NCBI GenBank assembly: GCA_003134815.1
Contig: PLCO01000015.1
Coordinates: forward strand, 76,107 to 140,106
Length of the DNA stretch: 64,000 nt
Direction of reading: 5' to 3'
Source: Acidobacteriaceae bacterium
GTDB taxonomy: Bacteria; Acidobacteriota; Terriglobia; Terriglobales; Acidobacteriaceae
Shown: piece after piece, positions 25,801 through 37,191 of the stretch
Layout of the letters: each line of letters starts with the position of its first letter
How positions within the stretch are numbered: position 1 is the first letter of the stretch
The notes under the pieces: generated by a model
What the model was told of the DNA's origin: nothing
The model's input: the letters and a program-made list of their open reading frames with translations, nothing else
The model's database searches: none
Made by a program: the position numbers and the translations under genes

Positions 25801-25827
25801 GCCGGCGTAGCCGCCTCGACCCTTTAG
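22813..25827 (+). CDS. Polysaccharide export protein (Wza-like) with multiple SLBB domains
   Basis: 1004 residues, much longer than Wza (~380). A basic N-terminus and a hydrophobic signal (LLPFLFFVSLIAAAG) precede about 200 low-complexity residues. The Poly_export domain begins near LGPDYIVGAGDQLTIELWGG (~residue 312), followed by a chain of SLBB domains recognisable by repeated VxVxGxVxxPGxY units (VYIVGDVQRPGGY, VAVSGAVKREAIY, VYLAGHVVRPGRL, VTIRGEVLRPGDY, VTVTGQVKYPGSY and VLVTGQVCNVTAL). A C-terminal hydrophobic end follows. No lipobox Cys is seen in the signal. It should form the outer-membrane outlet of the EPS. Confidence 0.93.
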   Translation: MPPPQFTSADRAAHRADDRAYRRARHKASGRGQLFRGAVTLLPFLFFVSLIAAAGQAPTSSALPQGQVQSGSSNSAWPLTGPNDTANENSDQSGAANNLSQSAPLSADQIVSILEQNPDLLLELKSQLADRFQQQGMQVEAADISDQMVYNQVASSPALRATISQTLEERGYSADMGLASASSPASDSSSSDSESQLPLLAPNSSDRNIGPAAASSTSGQRSGIPRPGAANNPRGQEKANASTDAPSVLHQHTPLNLESMHDLYSQIPDGAMHLDRFGSDVFVNRTPSVTVRQNSGQNPGLSTPLDVPLGPDYIVGAGDQLTIELWGGATQTFVRTVDSNGRVFLPEAGVVVVAGLSLEKVQSIIADALKQQFRNAQVAVTVSSLRSVRVYIVGDVQRPGGYDVSSLTTPLSAFYAAGGPTAVGSLRILRHYRGDQLVEEIDLYDFLLHGIRGQTVRFESGDTLLVPPVGLQVAVSGAVKREAIYELKPGETTLSALIGDAGGFTAAASLNHITIERIDANTHQRITVTLPADGGQAANTAQDAIAHFAVLDGDRIRVEPILPYSQRAVYLAGHVVRPGRLAYTDDMKLSDVIRSYQDLLPEPASRGEIVRLVPPDLHAETINFDVPEVLIGNSNVDLQPFDTIRVFGRYQSDAPKVTIRGEVLRPGDYPMSNGMTAAQLVRMAGGFKRDALIESADLTSYQVAGGNQISESLATVQIGAAVAGADPGADVPLKPGDILAIHQITNWTDIGESVTVTGQVKYPGSYGFHDGEHLSSVLRRAGGLLPAAYTQGAVLIRDQVKTLEQNSRDELIRQIETSAAAARLSPNVAASGSAGPLQAIKAQQDQVIADLQSHPPTGRMVIHITADIDSWANTPADIELRRDDVLTIPKQPGFVLVTGQVCNVTALAFAPGRTAEWYLKHAGGTNSTANRKEIFIIRANGSVVGRHSSGAFSGDVLSTRLDPGDVVVVPQKIIGGSLFWRNLLTTGQLAASFAITAGVAASTL

Positions 25828-25838
25828 GAGGAATGAGA

Positions 25839-27281
25839 ATGACGCCCAACGCCTCCTTCGCGACTCTCGATCGCCCTGGCATCGATCGTACTGACCCGCT
25901 GCGCCTCGCCCCCAACCCGGATCATGAACCAATTCCCGGACCAAATCCCGAATCAGCCCCGCGCTGGGTTCTGCACACGCGTCTCCTCTGGAACCGCCGC
26001 CGCTTTCTTGCAAAGGTTGCCGGAATTTCACTCCTCGTCAGCCTCGCCATCGCCTTCCTCATTCCCAAGCAGTACAAGTCCGCGACCAGCATCATGCCGC
26101 CTGACCAGCCAAACTCGAGTGCCATGATGCTGGCCGCGCTGGCCGGTCACATGGGTAGCCTCGGCACCCTGGGCAACCTCGCCGGAAGCCTCGCCGGAGC
26201 CCGCACGTCCACCGACTTGTTCATTGATCTGCTGCGCAGCGGCACGGTCGCCGATCACCTCATCGATCGCTTCGATCTGCAACACGTCTACCGCAAGCGC
26301 TACCGTGTCGACGCTGCAAAGCATCTTGCGCACATAACCACAATCACTGAGGACAAGAAGAGCGGCGTCATTACCATCGAAGTCGAGGACACCGATAAGA
26401 ACCGCGCCCGCGACCTCGCCCAGGGTTATCTCGACGAGCTCAATCGACTCGTCGCCCAAACCAACACCTCCTCCGCCCACCGCGAGCGCGTCTTTATTGA
26501 GCAGCGCCTCCATTCGGTGCAGGCCGATCTTGAAGATGCTGAGCAAAAGCTCAGCCAATTCTCCAGCAACAACAATGCCATCGACATTAAGGAGCAGGTT
26601 CGCGCCATGGTCGACGCCGGCGCCCGTGTGCAGGCTGAGCTCATCGTCGAGCAGTCGGGCCTTCAGTCATTGCGCCAGATTTACGGCGATGGCAACGTGC
26701 GGGTGCGCGAGTCCGAGGCGCGCATTGCCAGCCTCCAGGCTCAACTCAACAAAATGGCAGGCCTGCCGGGCCCTGACGCTTCATCCAGCTCCACCGCAAA
26801 CTCAATGGCCGGCACGCCAGGCACCAACGCATCATCCGCTCCAGACGCATCATCCAGCCCCAGCGCAAACTCAGGCGGAGCAGGCGCCGGCCATGAATTG
26901 TATCCGCCATTGCGCCAGCTTCCCCGCCTCGCCGTTCCCTTTGCCGACCTCTATCGCCGCGTCCAGGTGCAGGAAGCCGTCTTCGAGCTCCTCACCCAGC
27001 AGTATGAAACTGCCCGCATCGAGGAGGCCAAGGACATTCCTGCCGTCAGCGTCATCGATTCTCCGGGCATCGCCGAGAAAAAGTCTTCCCCGCATCGTTT
27101 ATGGGTAACGCTTCTGCTCACATTTCTCTGCTGCGCAGTCGCGTCCGCGTTCGTCCTCGCGCGTCATTACTGGTCTGCCATGTCGCAGACCGATCCTCGC
27201 CGCGCGCTGGCCGAGGAAATGATCCCCATCATCGGTCGTCGCTTCCGCTCCATCTTCCCGTTCAGGCGAGGCGCGGCATGA
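25839..27281 (+). CDS. Wzz/GNVR-type chain-length determinant protein, no kinase domain
   Basis: 480 residues; start ATG 25839 chosen because GGAGGA (25827-25832) is correctly spaced, while ATG 25833 is too close. N-terminal TM (FLAKVAGISLLVSLAIAFLIP), a large periplasmic part with coiled coil (residues ~190-300), and a C-terminal TM (LWVTLLLTFLCCAVASAFVLA). Between coiled coil and TM2 lies a Ser/Ala/Pro low-complexity insertion (about 26770-26885). There is no Walker-containing tyrosine kinase domain and no separate one follows, so chain-length control here would be kinase-free or use a kinase elsewhere. Confidence 0.9.
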   Translation: MTPNASFATLDRPGIDRTDPLRLAPNPDHEPIPGPNPESAPRWVLHTRLLWNRRRFLAKVAGISLLVSLAIAFLIPKQYKSATSIMPPDQPNSSAMMLAALAGHMGSLGTLGNLAGSLAGARTSTDLFIDLLRSGTVADHLIDRFDLQHVYRKRYRVDAAKHLAHITTITEDKKSGVITIEVEDTDKNRARDLAQGYLDELNRLVAQTNTSSAHRERVFIEQRLHSVQADLEDAEQKLSQFSSNNNAIDIKEQVRAMVDAGARVQAELIVEQSGLQSLRQIYGDGNVRVRESEARIASLQAQLNKMAGLPGPDASSSSTANSMAGTPGTNASSAPDASSSPSANSGGAGAGHELYPPLRQLPRLAVPFADLYRRVQVQEAVFELLTQQYETARIEEAKDIPAVSVIDSPGIAEKKSSPHRLWVTLLLTFLCCAVASAFVLARHYWSAMSQTDPRRALAEEMIPIIGRRFRSIFPFRRGAA

Positions 27282-28645
27282 AGAAACATCTCACCAACGC
27301 GGGCTACGGCGTCCTGGATTACGTCTCCTATCCCCTGGGAATGCTCCTGGTCGCGCCTGTGGTGCTCCACAAGCTCGGCGCCGCGGAGTATGGCTTGTGG
27401 ATGATTTCGACCGCTGTCATCAGCGCCGGCAGCATCGTCGCCTCGGGATTCTGCGATGCCTGCATCCAGCGCGTTGCTTACCTGCGCGGAACAGATGAGC
27501 TCCATCTCGCGCCTGCGGCTATTCGCAGCGCCATCGGCATCAATCTCACATTGGGAGCCCTGTTTGCCGCGTGCGCCTGGATTACGGCTCCCTTCGTTGC
27601 GTCTCACGTCGCGGTTTCCAATCTCATCTCGCGCTCGGAGTGCCTCGTCGTCCTTCGCATCGCCAGTGTGGCCATCCTGGTGCGCACAATGGAAGGCGTT
27701 GCGGTCGGCGTGCAGCGCGCATTCGAACAATATCGTGCCACCGTGCAAATCAGCACTTTCATGCGCTTCCTCACTCTCGGCGCCGCGGCTGTACTGGCGC
27801 TTCTCGGCAAGGGAACAATTAGTATTCTTCTCGCCACGCTCGTCTTCCTCGCTCTGGGCGTCGTCGCGCAGTTCCGTGTCCTTGGCAAACTCATCGTAGG
27901 TGTCTCTTTCTGGCCGCAATTCCACCCCGCTGAGGCGAGCCACCTTTTCCGTCAGGGCTTCTTCGTCTGGTTGCAAACGCTCGGTGGAGTCGTCTTCGGG
28001 CAACTCGACCGCATCTTCCTCGGCATCTCGCTCGGCGCCCTCGCCGTCACCCCGTATTCTCTCTGCGTCCAGTTCGCGCATCCCATCTACGGTCTCTCCG
28101 CTTCCGGCTTCAACTTCCTCTTTCCGTATCTTTCCACACGTGCGGGCGCGACCCAACGCGAAGATATGAAGCGCGTCGTGGGGAAAGCGTTCGTCTGCAA
28201 TCTGATCATCGTGGCCTGCAGCGCCGCGTTGCTGCTTCTCTTCGGAGATCGCCTCATCCGCGTCTGGGCCGGACCAGCGGTTGCAGAAAGCGCGAAGAGC
28301 ATTCTCCCCCCCATCGTCATTGGCGCGGCGCTCATGGGGTTAAGCGTCACCGGAACCTACGCCCTCCAGGCGCTCGGCGAGTTTCGTTCCGTCGCATTCA
28401 TCATGCTCGCCGGCCGTTCGGCAATGCTCCTGCTCATGATCTGGATGCTGCACCACAACGGCCTGCAGGGGTTGGCCGTTTCGCGTCTCTTTTACGGCGC
28501 CGTCGCGCTCGTCGTTTATCTCCCCCTTTTGCGGATTCTGTCGCAGAAACTCAAAACCGGCCAGCCCGCGCCTCGTCGCGTCTCGCATCCGGCTATTTCC
28601 CCCTTGGCCATGCAAATTGAAGCGCAGGAGACATCCAAGCCATGA
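27278..28645 (+). CDS. Wzx-like polysaccharide flippase
   Basis: 455 residues from ATG 27278, overlapping the Wzz-like gene by ATGA. About 12-14 hydrophobic segments fill the protein, with the N-terminal MKKHLTNAGYGVLDYVSYPLGMLLVAPVVL and a central VWLQTLGGVVFGQLDRIFLG, as in the MOP/MATE superfamily O-unit translocases. It would move undecaprenyl-linked repeat units to the periplasmic face. It overlaps the next glycosyltransferase gene by ATGA. Confidence 0.9.
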   Translation: MKKHLTNAGYGVLDYVSYPLGMLLVAPVVLHKLGAAEYGLWMISTAVISAGSIVASGFCDACIQRVAYLRGTDELHLAPAAIRSAIGINLTLGALFAACAWITAPFVASHVAVSNLISRSECLVVLRIASVAILVRTMEGVAVGVQRAFEQYRATVQISTFMRFLTLGAAAVLALLGKGTISILLATLVFLALGVVAQFRVLGKLIVGVSFWPQFHPAEASHLFRQGFFVWLQTLGGVVFGQLDRIFLGISLGALAVTPYSLCVQFAHPIYGLSASGFNFLFPYLSTRAGATQREDMKRVVGKAFVCNLIIVACSAALLLLFGDRLIRVWAGPAVAESAKSILPPIVIGAALMGLSVTGTYALQALGEFRSVAFIMLAGRSAMLLLMIWMLHHNGLQGLAVSRLFYGAVALVVYLPLLRILSQKLKTGQPAPRRVSHPAISPLAMQIEAQETSKP

Positions 28646-29958
28646 AAGTTCTCGTCGCCGCGGTGTCCTATGTCGCAACCATCTCTGGCGTGCAGCGCCA
28701 CGCGCTCAACGTCGCGCGATCCCTCTTGTGCCTGCCCGAGATCTCTGAGGTGCACTTCGTTGTTGCTCCCTGGCAGGGCGCTCTCACCCAATACTCCGGC
28801 CTCCCCGCGGACCCCAGGTTCCGGACCCGTGTGGCCGAAATGAAGCGCGACTCGTTCAGCAGAAATCTCTGGTACTGGCGCGACCTGCCGCGGTTGGCTA
28901 CGCAACTCGAAGTAGATCTCGTGCACCTCACCTATCCCATGCCGATCAACTCGCGGGCCTTCACCTGCCCCACCGTCGTCACGCTCCACGATCTCTACCC
29001 CTACGAGATCCCCGCGAACTTCGGCTTCCCAAGGTTCATCTTCAACCGCGTTGTCCTTCGCCAGTGCCTTCAGGCGGCCGATGCAATCGCGTCCATTTCC
29101 GATTCCACCCGCTTCCTCCTCAGGCAGTACGCAACTCCAGTCGTCAGCCGCAAGGCCACAACCATCTATGCATGCCCAGACAGCATTGTTGATAGCATCT
29201 CTGACAGCATTTTCGACACCAGCCCCGGCGCCAACCCCGAAACCAGCGTTGTCGCTGGCACCGATTTCGACCCTCTCGCCTCCAACGCGTCTCCCATTCC
29301 CGGCTGGAACAACGAGCCTTTCCTGCTCTGCGTCGCGCAACATCGGCCAAACAAGAATCTCTGCACCATGATTCGCGCCTTCGACCGGCTCATCGCCTCC
29401 GGCTGGATTCACCCCAAGACAAAGCTGGTCATTGTTGGAACGCGCAGTACCGATACGCCCAGAATCTTTCGTCTTGTGCGCGACAAGGGCATCGGCAGCC
29501 GAATCCATTTTCTCGAGGGCCTCTCTGTGTCTCAGTTGCATTGGTGCTATCGCAACTGCGAGGCGCTCGTCGCTCCCTCCCTCACCGAGGGTTTCGATCT
29601 CCCCATTGCAGAAGCCATGCTGGCCGGCTGCCGAATCGTTTGCTCTTCCATTCCCGCCCACCGCGAGATTGCGGGCGGCAAATGCACATTCGTTACGCTG
29701 CGCGAGAACCCCGTTGAAGCTCTCGCAGCGGCCATAGCCGACGCTCTCGACGAGCCTAAGCCCCACCCCATCGTGCTGCCCCAGTTCTCCGCGCCCGTGC
29801 TGGCCTCGCAATACCTGGCCCTCTATCGCCGCGTCACTGAATCTTTTGCGCCGCAAAACTCTGCCAAATCAGCAGCCTCCATTACTCCTGCAAAACCTGA
29901 ACCAACAGATCTCGCTACTCCCGATCCAGACTCGGCCTTGGCTTACCGAGGGAGATGA
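28642..29958 (+). CDS. Glycosyltransferase family 4 protein
   Basis: 438 residues, ATGA-coupled to the flippase gene. GT-B fold: N-terminal SGVQRHALNVARSLL, C-terminal FLLCVAQHRPNKNL, KLVIVGT, IHFLEGLSVSQLHWCYRNCEALVAPSLTEGFDLPIAEAMLAGCRIVCSSI with the E-x7-E element of retaining GT4 enzymes. Within the linker (about residues 178-215) lies a repetitive Asp/Ser/Ile-rich insertion (DSIVDSISDSIFD) that looks like in-frame duplication. It likely adds one sugar to the lipid-linked EPS repeat unit in the cytoplasm. Confidence 0.92.
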   Translation: MKVLVAAVSYVATISGVQRHALNVARSLLCLPEISEVHFVVAPWQGALTQYSGLPADPRFRTRVAEMKRDSFSRNLWYWRDLPRLATQLEVDLVHLTYPMPINSRAFTCPTVVTLHDLYPYEIPANFGFPRFIFNRVVLRQCLQAADAIASISDSTRFLLRQYATPVVSRKATTIYACPDSIVDSISDSIFDTSPGANPETSVVAGTDFDPLASNASPIPGWNNEPFLLCVAQHRPNKNLCTMIRAFDRLIASGWIHPKTKLVIVGTRSTDTPRIFRLVRDKGIGSRIHFLEGLSVSQLHWCYRNCEALVAPSLTEGFDLPIAEAMLAGCRIVCSSIPAHREIAGGKCTFVTLRENPVEALAAAIADALDEPKPHPIVLPQFSAPVLASQYLALYRRVTESFAPQNSAKSAASITPAKPEPTDLATPDPDSALAYRGR

Positions 29959-31445
29959 ATATGTCCGCGCCTGACTTCGTCGCTTCGAACCTCTTCACCG
30001 AGAAGGTCGCGCATCTGCGCAAGGAGCGCAGCCTCGTCTCGCGGAAGCTCTTTCAAAATGCGATGATCCTCGCCGAAGCGTCGGCGGATTGTCTCGCCTG
30101 CATGGCGGGCATGATCGCCGCATCCGCTCTCTGCGGTTCCGTCTCCTTCGCCGGCTTTCTTCAGCATCCCTCGCAGAAAGCTATCGCTTTCGGGGCAGCC
30201 GCCGGCGTCATTGTTGTCTTCCTCCTGCGTCGCGATGGCATCTACAAAAAAGACAGCGGCCTCCTCCAGATTCGCGATACCGAGCGCACGCTTCTCATCG
30301 CCTTTCAGGCCTTGTTTCTCCTCTTGTCGGTCAGTTGGATTCTTGGCCTTGGCATCTCCTGGCCGGAGATTCCAGTTGCCATCGTCCTCGTCCCCATTCT
30401 TCTGGTCGTGGAAAAGCAGATCCTGTTTTCGCTCGCTGCAAAGCTGCAGCGGACGGCGCGCATGGAGCGCGTCATCGTCTACGGCGCCGGCGAAACTGCG
30501 CGGCGTGTTCTGTCCACGCTGCTCCAGTCGCCCCGGCTCGGGCTGCTTCCTGTCGCGATCATCGATGCAGGTCCCGAGCAAACCGCGGACTCGATGCTTG
30601 AGATGGGCTACCGCGGCCGAGGCTCCTTTCCAGTTCAGCTCGGGCCCGTGACCGCGGCAAAATTGCAATCGTTCCGCGGAAACCTGCTCGTGCTGGCCTC
30701 TTCTGATCTTTCTCCGCAGCAAATTGCTCAAGCCACTGAGGCCGCGGAGCAATCCGGCATGTCCGTCGCCACTCTCCGCGGACCCGCCGTGCAAGAACAT
30801 CGCGCCGCGGATTTCATCGACGCCCAGCTCATTGAAATCGACGGACTATCGTTCACCACTTCCAAAATACCGGCCGGCTCCAGGCTCTATGAGCTCGTAA
30901 AACGCGCCGTGGACGTGGCTGCATCGGCTCTACTGTTGGTGCTGCTCGCTCCCGTCTTCATTCTCATTGCCATCATCATTCGTCTCGACTCGCCCGGGCC
31001 TGCGCTCTTCATTCAGCAGCGTGTCGGGCGCAACGGCGCGCTGTTTAACATCTTCAAATTCCGCTCCATGTTTACCACCGCGCCAAAATACGCCGCATCG
31101 CCCACCTCGTCGCATGATCCGCGGATTACACGCGTTGGCCGCTTGCTCCGCCGCACAAGCCTCGATGAGCTCCCGCAGTTGATTAACGTGCTCTTGGGCG
31201 CCATGTCGCTCGTCGGGCCCCGGCCGGAGATGCCGTTCATCGTCGAGACATACGACGCGCGCCAGCGCCGGCGCCTGCAGATCGTTCCCGGCATCACCTG
31301 CCTTTGGCAGCTTAGCGCCGATCGCTCCTTTCCCATTCACCACAATATTCAGTACGACCTCTACTACATCCGCAACCGCGGCTTCTTTGTGGATGTTGCA
31401 ATTCTCATTCACACGTTGTTCTTTGCCATGCGGGCCGGCGTATGA
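29955..31445 (+). CDS. Undecaprenyl-phosphate hexose-1-phosphate transferase (WbaP/WcaJ-like)
   Basis: 496 residues, ATGA-coupled. The N-terminal half has four hydrophobic segments and a CoA-binding-like Rossmann part (VIVYGAGETARRVL). The C-terminal bacterial sugar transferase domain has a re-entrant membrane helix (VDVAASALLLVLLAPVFILIAI), DSPGPALFIQQRVGRNG, FKFRSM, RRTSLDELPQLINVLLGAMSLVGPRPE and ITCLWQL. It starts EPS synthesis by placing a hexose-1-phosphate on the lipid carrier at the inner membrane. Confidence 0.95.
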   Translation: MNMSAPDFVASNLFTEKVAHLRKERSLVSRKLFQNAMILAEASADCLACMAGMIAASALCGSVSFAGFLQHPSQKAIAFGAAAGVIVVFLLRRDGIYKKDSGLLQIRDTERTLLIAFQALFLLLSVSWILGLGISWPEIPVAIVLVPILLVVEKQILFSLAAKLQRTARMERVIVYGAGETARRVLSTLLQSPRLGLLPVAIIDAGPEQTADSMLEMGYRGRGSFPVQLGPVTAAKLQSFRGNLLVLASSDLSPQQIAQATEAAEQSGMSVATLRGPAVQEHRAADFIDAQLIEIDGLSFTTSKIPAGSRLYELVKRAVDVAASALLLVLLAPVFILIAIIIRLDSPGPALFIQQRVGRNGALFNIFKFRSMFTTAPKYAASPTSSHDPRITRVGRLLRRTSLDELPQLINVLLGAMSLVGPRPEMPFIVETYDARQRRRLQIVPGITCLWQLSADRSFPIHHNIQYDLYYIRNRGFFVDVAILIHTLFFAMRAGV

Positions 31446-31451
31446 AACATC

Positions 31452-32417
31452 GTGCTTCGCTTTCGCATCCCGGAAATCCTGCAACAGATTGACGATTTGA
31501 ACGTCGGGGGCTGGATGGTCAATTTCGGAAAAAAGAATGTCCTCGGAATAATGATCGACGCAGTCGATTATGATGTGGCCGTTTCGTTCGTCTTCGAGCG
31601 TGTCCGGCAAATACGTTCTGCAATGGTTTCCGCTCTTGCCGTCCACGGCGTGATGACCGGAGTGCTCGATCCCGAGCATAAATTCCGCCTGAATAGCTTT
31701 GACCTGCTTGTCCCTGACGGCCAGCCGGTTCGTTGGGTCTTGAATTGGCTCTACGGCACTGGCCTTAGTGACCGCGTCTATGGCCCCGCGCTTATGCTCA
31801 GGATTTGCGAGCGAGCGGCGGCAGAAGGCGCACCGATTTATCTCTATGGAAGTACGCAATCGGTTGTCACTTCGCTGGTTGATTCGCTCAGCAGAAAGTT
31901 TCCCGGCATAAAGATCGCCGGCAGCGAACCCTCGGTGTTCCGCGATCTGAATCCAGATGAAAATGCCTCCCTCGAGCAACGGATCCGGTTATCAGGCGCC
32001 TCTATCGTTTTCATCGGGCTGGGTTGTCCGCTACAGGAAGTTTTTACCTGCGAATTGGCCGGCAGGCTCTCCGTTCCAATACTCGCGGTCGGCGCTGCTT
32101 TCCCGCTTTTGGCCGGACAGTTGCCTCAGGCCCCGCCGTGGATGCAGCGCGTCGGCTTGGAATGGCTCTTCCGCCTCTTCGTCGAGCCGCGTCGATTATG
32201 GCGTCGCTATCTTCTGCTCAATCCCGCATATCTCGTGCTGGTCGCCTTACAGCGTTTCGGTTTGCGGCATTTCACTGCTCAGGGCCGCACGCCAGTCAAC
32301 AATCTATCGCCAGATGTTCTGGCCGACACCCTCGCTGGCGCACACGCGTCTCTCGAGACCTCCGAGGCAGCAAGGTTGTCCTTGATTTCGACCAGCACAG
32401 ATACCTGGTGGAGCTGA
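31452..32417 (+). CDS. WecG/TagA/CpsF-family glycosyltransferase
   Basis: 321 residues from GTG 31452; an in-frame ATG at 31515 (MVNFGKKNV) is more like the family N-terminus. Family blocks: VPDGQPVRW, RVYGPALMLRICERAAAEGAPIYLYGST, IVFIGLGCPLQEVF, VGAAFPLLAGQ and APPWMQRVGLEWLFRLFVEPRRLWRRYLLLNPAY. These are GT26 enzymes that add the second sugar to undecaprenyl-PP-linked acceptors at the membrane. It is the last gene of the P8 operon; only 41 bp separate it from the convergent kinase gene. Confidence 0.93.
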   Translation: MLRFRIPEILQQIDDLNVGGWMVNFGKKNVLGIMIDAVDYDVAVSFVFERVRQIRSAMVSALAVHGVMTGVLDPEHKFRLNSFDLLVPDGQPVRWVLNWLYGTGLSDRVYGPALMLRICERAAAEGAPIYLYGSTQSVVTSLVDSLSRKFPGIKIAGSEPSVFRDLNPDENASLEQRIRLSGASIVFIGLGCPLQEVFTCELAGRLSVPILAVGAAFPLLAGQLPQAPPWMQRVGLEWLFRLFVEPRRLWRRYLLLNPAYLVLVALQRFGLRHFTAQGRTPVNNLSPDVLADTLAGAHASLETSEAARLSLISTSTDTWWS

Positions 32418-32458
32418 GCATCATCAGGCAGCGTTGCGGCGCATGCACCTAGAGGCCC

Positions 32459-35356
<2,898 letters not shown>

Positions 35357-35503
35357 GAATGCCACCCTCTGACGGCACTGCCTGACCATTCTGCCTGACC
35401 GTTCCGCATTAACCTCTGGAGGTTGATCGTTGTGTCCGGGTGTGGCGTTGTCAGTGTTCCCCTGGTCAGGTTGCCCGCAAAGTTCCGTGTCGAGGTTCAG
35501 TCT

Positions 35504-36907
35504 CTAGTGCGTAAGCTCAGGCCTTTCCAGCGCGCGAAAAGCTACCCTGTTGCGACCTCCAGCCTTGGCTGTGTAAAGCTGAATGTCGGCTTCAGTCAGT
35601 ACATCCACAATCGAATTGCCTTTGAGGAAACTTCCGCTAACGACGCCCAGACTGGCAGTGACGCGCCCCGCGCTCGCGCTTATGTTTGGCAGGGCAAGGT
35701 TGCTGATGCGGTTTCGGATTCTTTCGGCAATGATCACGGCTCCTCTGAGGCACGTCTCCGGCAAAAGAACTACGAACTCTTCGCCGCCATAGCGAGCCAC
35801 CAGGTCGGTGGATCGAGTGATAGTCTTCATCGTCGCCCGGGCAATCTCGCGTAGGCATTCGTCGCCACTGATATGGCCGTATGTGTCGTTGAAAGACTTG
35901 AAGTGATCGATGTCGAGCATGATCAAGGCCAATTCTTCACCGGAACGCAGATGTCTGGCATATTCGTAGGCCAGCATACCGTCAAAGTGAAAGCGATTCG
36001 CCAAGCCTGTCAGTCCATCCGTCTCGGCCAGCATCACAAGCCTGTCCCGCATCAATTTGAGGTTGATTTGAGTATTGACGCGTGCTTTTACCAGATCGGG
36101 ATTGATGGGCTTGTTGATATAGTCGACCGCGCCCATTTTCAGGCCCTTGGTTTCGGTCGCCACATCGCCCATGCCGGTGATGAAGATAACGGGAATTTCG
36201 CGCGTCCGCCGATCTGCTTTGAGACACCTGAAGACTTCAAACCCATCGATGCCCGGCATGATCAAATCCAGCAGGATCAATTGCGGCACCTTGTCCGCCG
36301 CAATCTCCATGCCAGTCATTCCCTCTTCCGCAACTAGAATCTTGTAGTCGTCCTCCAGGATGTCCGCAATCAATTCCAGACACAGGGGCTCATCATCTAC
36401 CACAAGGATGGTGGGACGTTTTTCGGAGCGCACTGCTGGTCTGGCAATCATCGATGGCATTGAGGAAAGATTGGGCGAGTCTGCCACGCTGAAGCTGCTT
36501 GCGGCTTTTAGCAAAGCCGGCGCCGTCAGCCCGGTGTTGATCCGGCAAAGCTCCGCGACAAGACCACCTTGAAAGGCATCGCAGCCGGAATCGTTGGGAC
36601 CACCGGATACGGCATCGCGTTCCAATTCAGCAAATTGTCCGGGCATATCCAGGACCGGCGAATCCAGGAGTGGCGAATCCAGGACCGGAGAACTTGCCTT
36701 CAAGTGCGCGAAAGCTTCAATTTCCGGGAGACATTCAATTTCATCAACGCGGGAGACCTGCAAATCGATCTCCGAGGATTCCGTCGCCATACACGCCTCT
36801 GGAGTTTCCTCGTTCACCGAAGCTTCAAGAACCTCGTTCGATGAGAGCAGGCCGATTGGGGCCTCGACGAAATGACTCTGGATTGGCGGACCAGTTTGCG
36901 GCTTCAT
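35504..36907 (-). CDS. Response regulator with GGDEF output (PleD-like diguanylate cyclase)
   Basis: 467 residues. The N-terminal ~165 are low-complexity and acidic with a SSPVLDSPLLDSPVLDMPG repeat. REC follows: ILVVDDEP, phospho-Asp in LILLDLIMP, YINKPI. GGDEF domain: LTGLANR, LALIMLDIDHFKSFND, then RSTDLVARYGGEEF, which shows both an active GGEEF loop and an RxxD inhibitory site five residues before it. It should make c-di-GMP upon phosphorylation and be product-inhibited. It is divergent from nothing and follows the same strand as the hybrid kinase, which may be its phosphodonor. c-di-GMP often controls EPS, which fits the neighbouring locus. Confidence 0.94.
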   Translation of the reverse strand: MKPQTGPPIQSHFVEAPIGLLSSNEVLEASVNEETPEACMATESSEIDLQVSRVDEIECLPEIEAFAHLKASSPVLDSPLLDSPVLDMPGQFAELERDAVSGGPNDSGCDAFQGGLVAELCRINTGLTAPALLKAASSFSVADSPNLSSMPSMIARPAVRSEKRPTILVVDDEPLCLELIADILEDDYKILVAEEGMTGMEIAADKVPQLILLDLIMPGIDGFEVFRCLKADRRTREIPVIFITGMGDVATETKGLKMGAVDYINKPINPDLVKARVNTQINLKLMRDRLVMLAETDGLTGLANRFHFDGMLAYEYARHLRSGEELALIMLDIDHFKSFNDTYGHISGDECLREIARATMKTITRSTDLVARYGGEEFVVLLPETCLRGAVIIAERIRNRISNLALPNISASAGRVTASLGVVSGSFLKGNSIVDVLTEADIQLYTAKAGGRNRVAFRALERPELTH

Positions 36908-37036
36908 TGAGATGACCTATCGGCGTAAAGCGGAATTTACTTTAGCGTGTACTGAAAACATTCCTGCTTCGGCAACGAAAATGGTGTCGGCGGTAGCAAG
37001 CGCGCGTTCCTTCTGAGTTTCCCCATATTTGAAAAG

Positions 37037-37093
37037 TCTTATACACGCAATTTCGGCATCTCATACGCCCAATTTCGAAGTCTCATAGCCCCG
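37037..37093 (+). repeat. 22-bp direct repeats (2.5 copies)
   Basis: Units starting TCTTATACACGC (37037), TCTCATACGCCC (37059) and TCTCATAGCCCC (37081, partial) sit at exactly 22-bp steps, i.e. two helical turns, with shared AATTTCG inside the first two. They lie in the gap between the GGDEF gene and an integrase fragment. They could be old arm-type integrase sites or an operator. The gap 36908-37191 otherwise holds only the hairpin at 37143. Confidence 0.55.
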
Positions 37094-37142
37094 ACTGTTC
37101 CCCTCTGGAGTTTGGCTTCCGCAACACCGGCAAGGACACAAG

Positions 37143-37180
37143 AAGACAAAAGCCGCTGATTAGTCGGCGACTTTTGTCTT
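37143..37180. repeat. Strong hairpin / possible terminator
   Basis: Arms AAGACAAAAG and CTTTTGTCTT pair perfectly (10 bp); after one mismatch a further six pairs close a TTAG loop. It is followed by GATTTTTAG on the plus strand. It may be a terminator or the end of a lost mobile element: the adjacent integrase gene lacks its 5' part. Confidence 0.5.
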
Positions 37181-37191
37181 GATTTTTAGGA

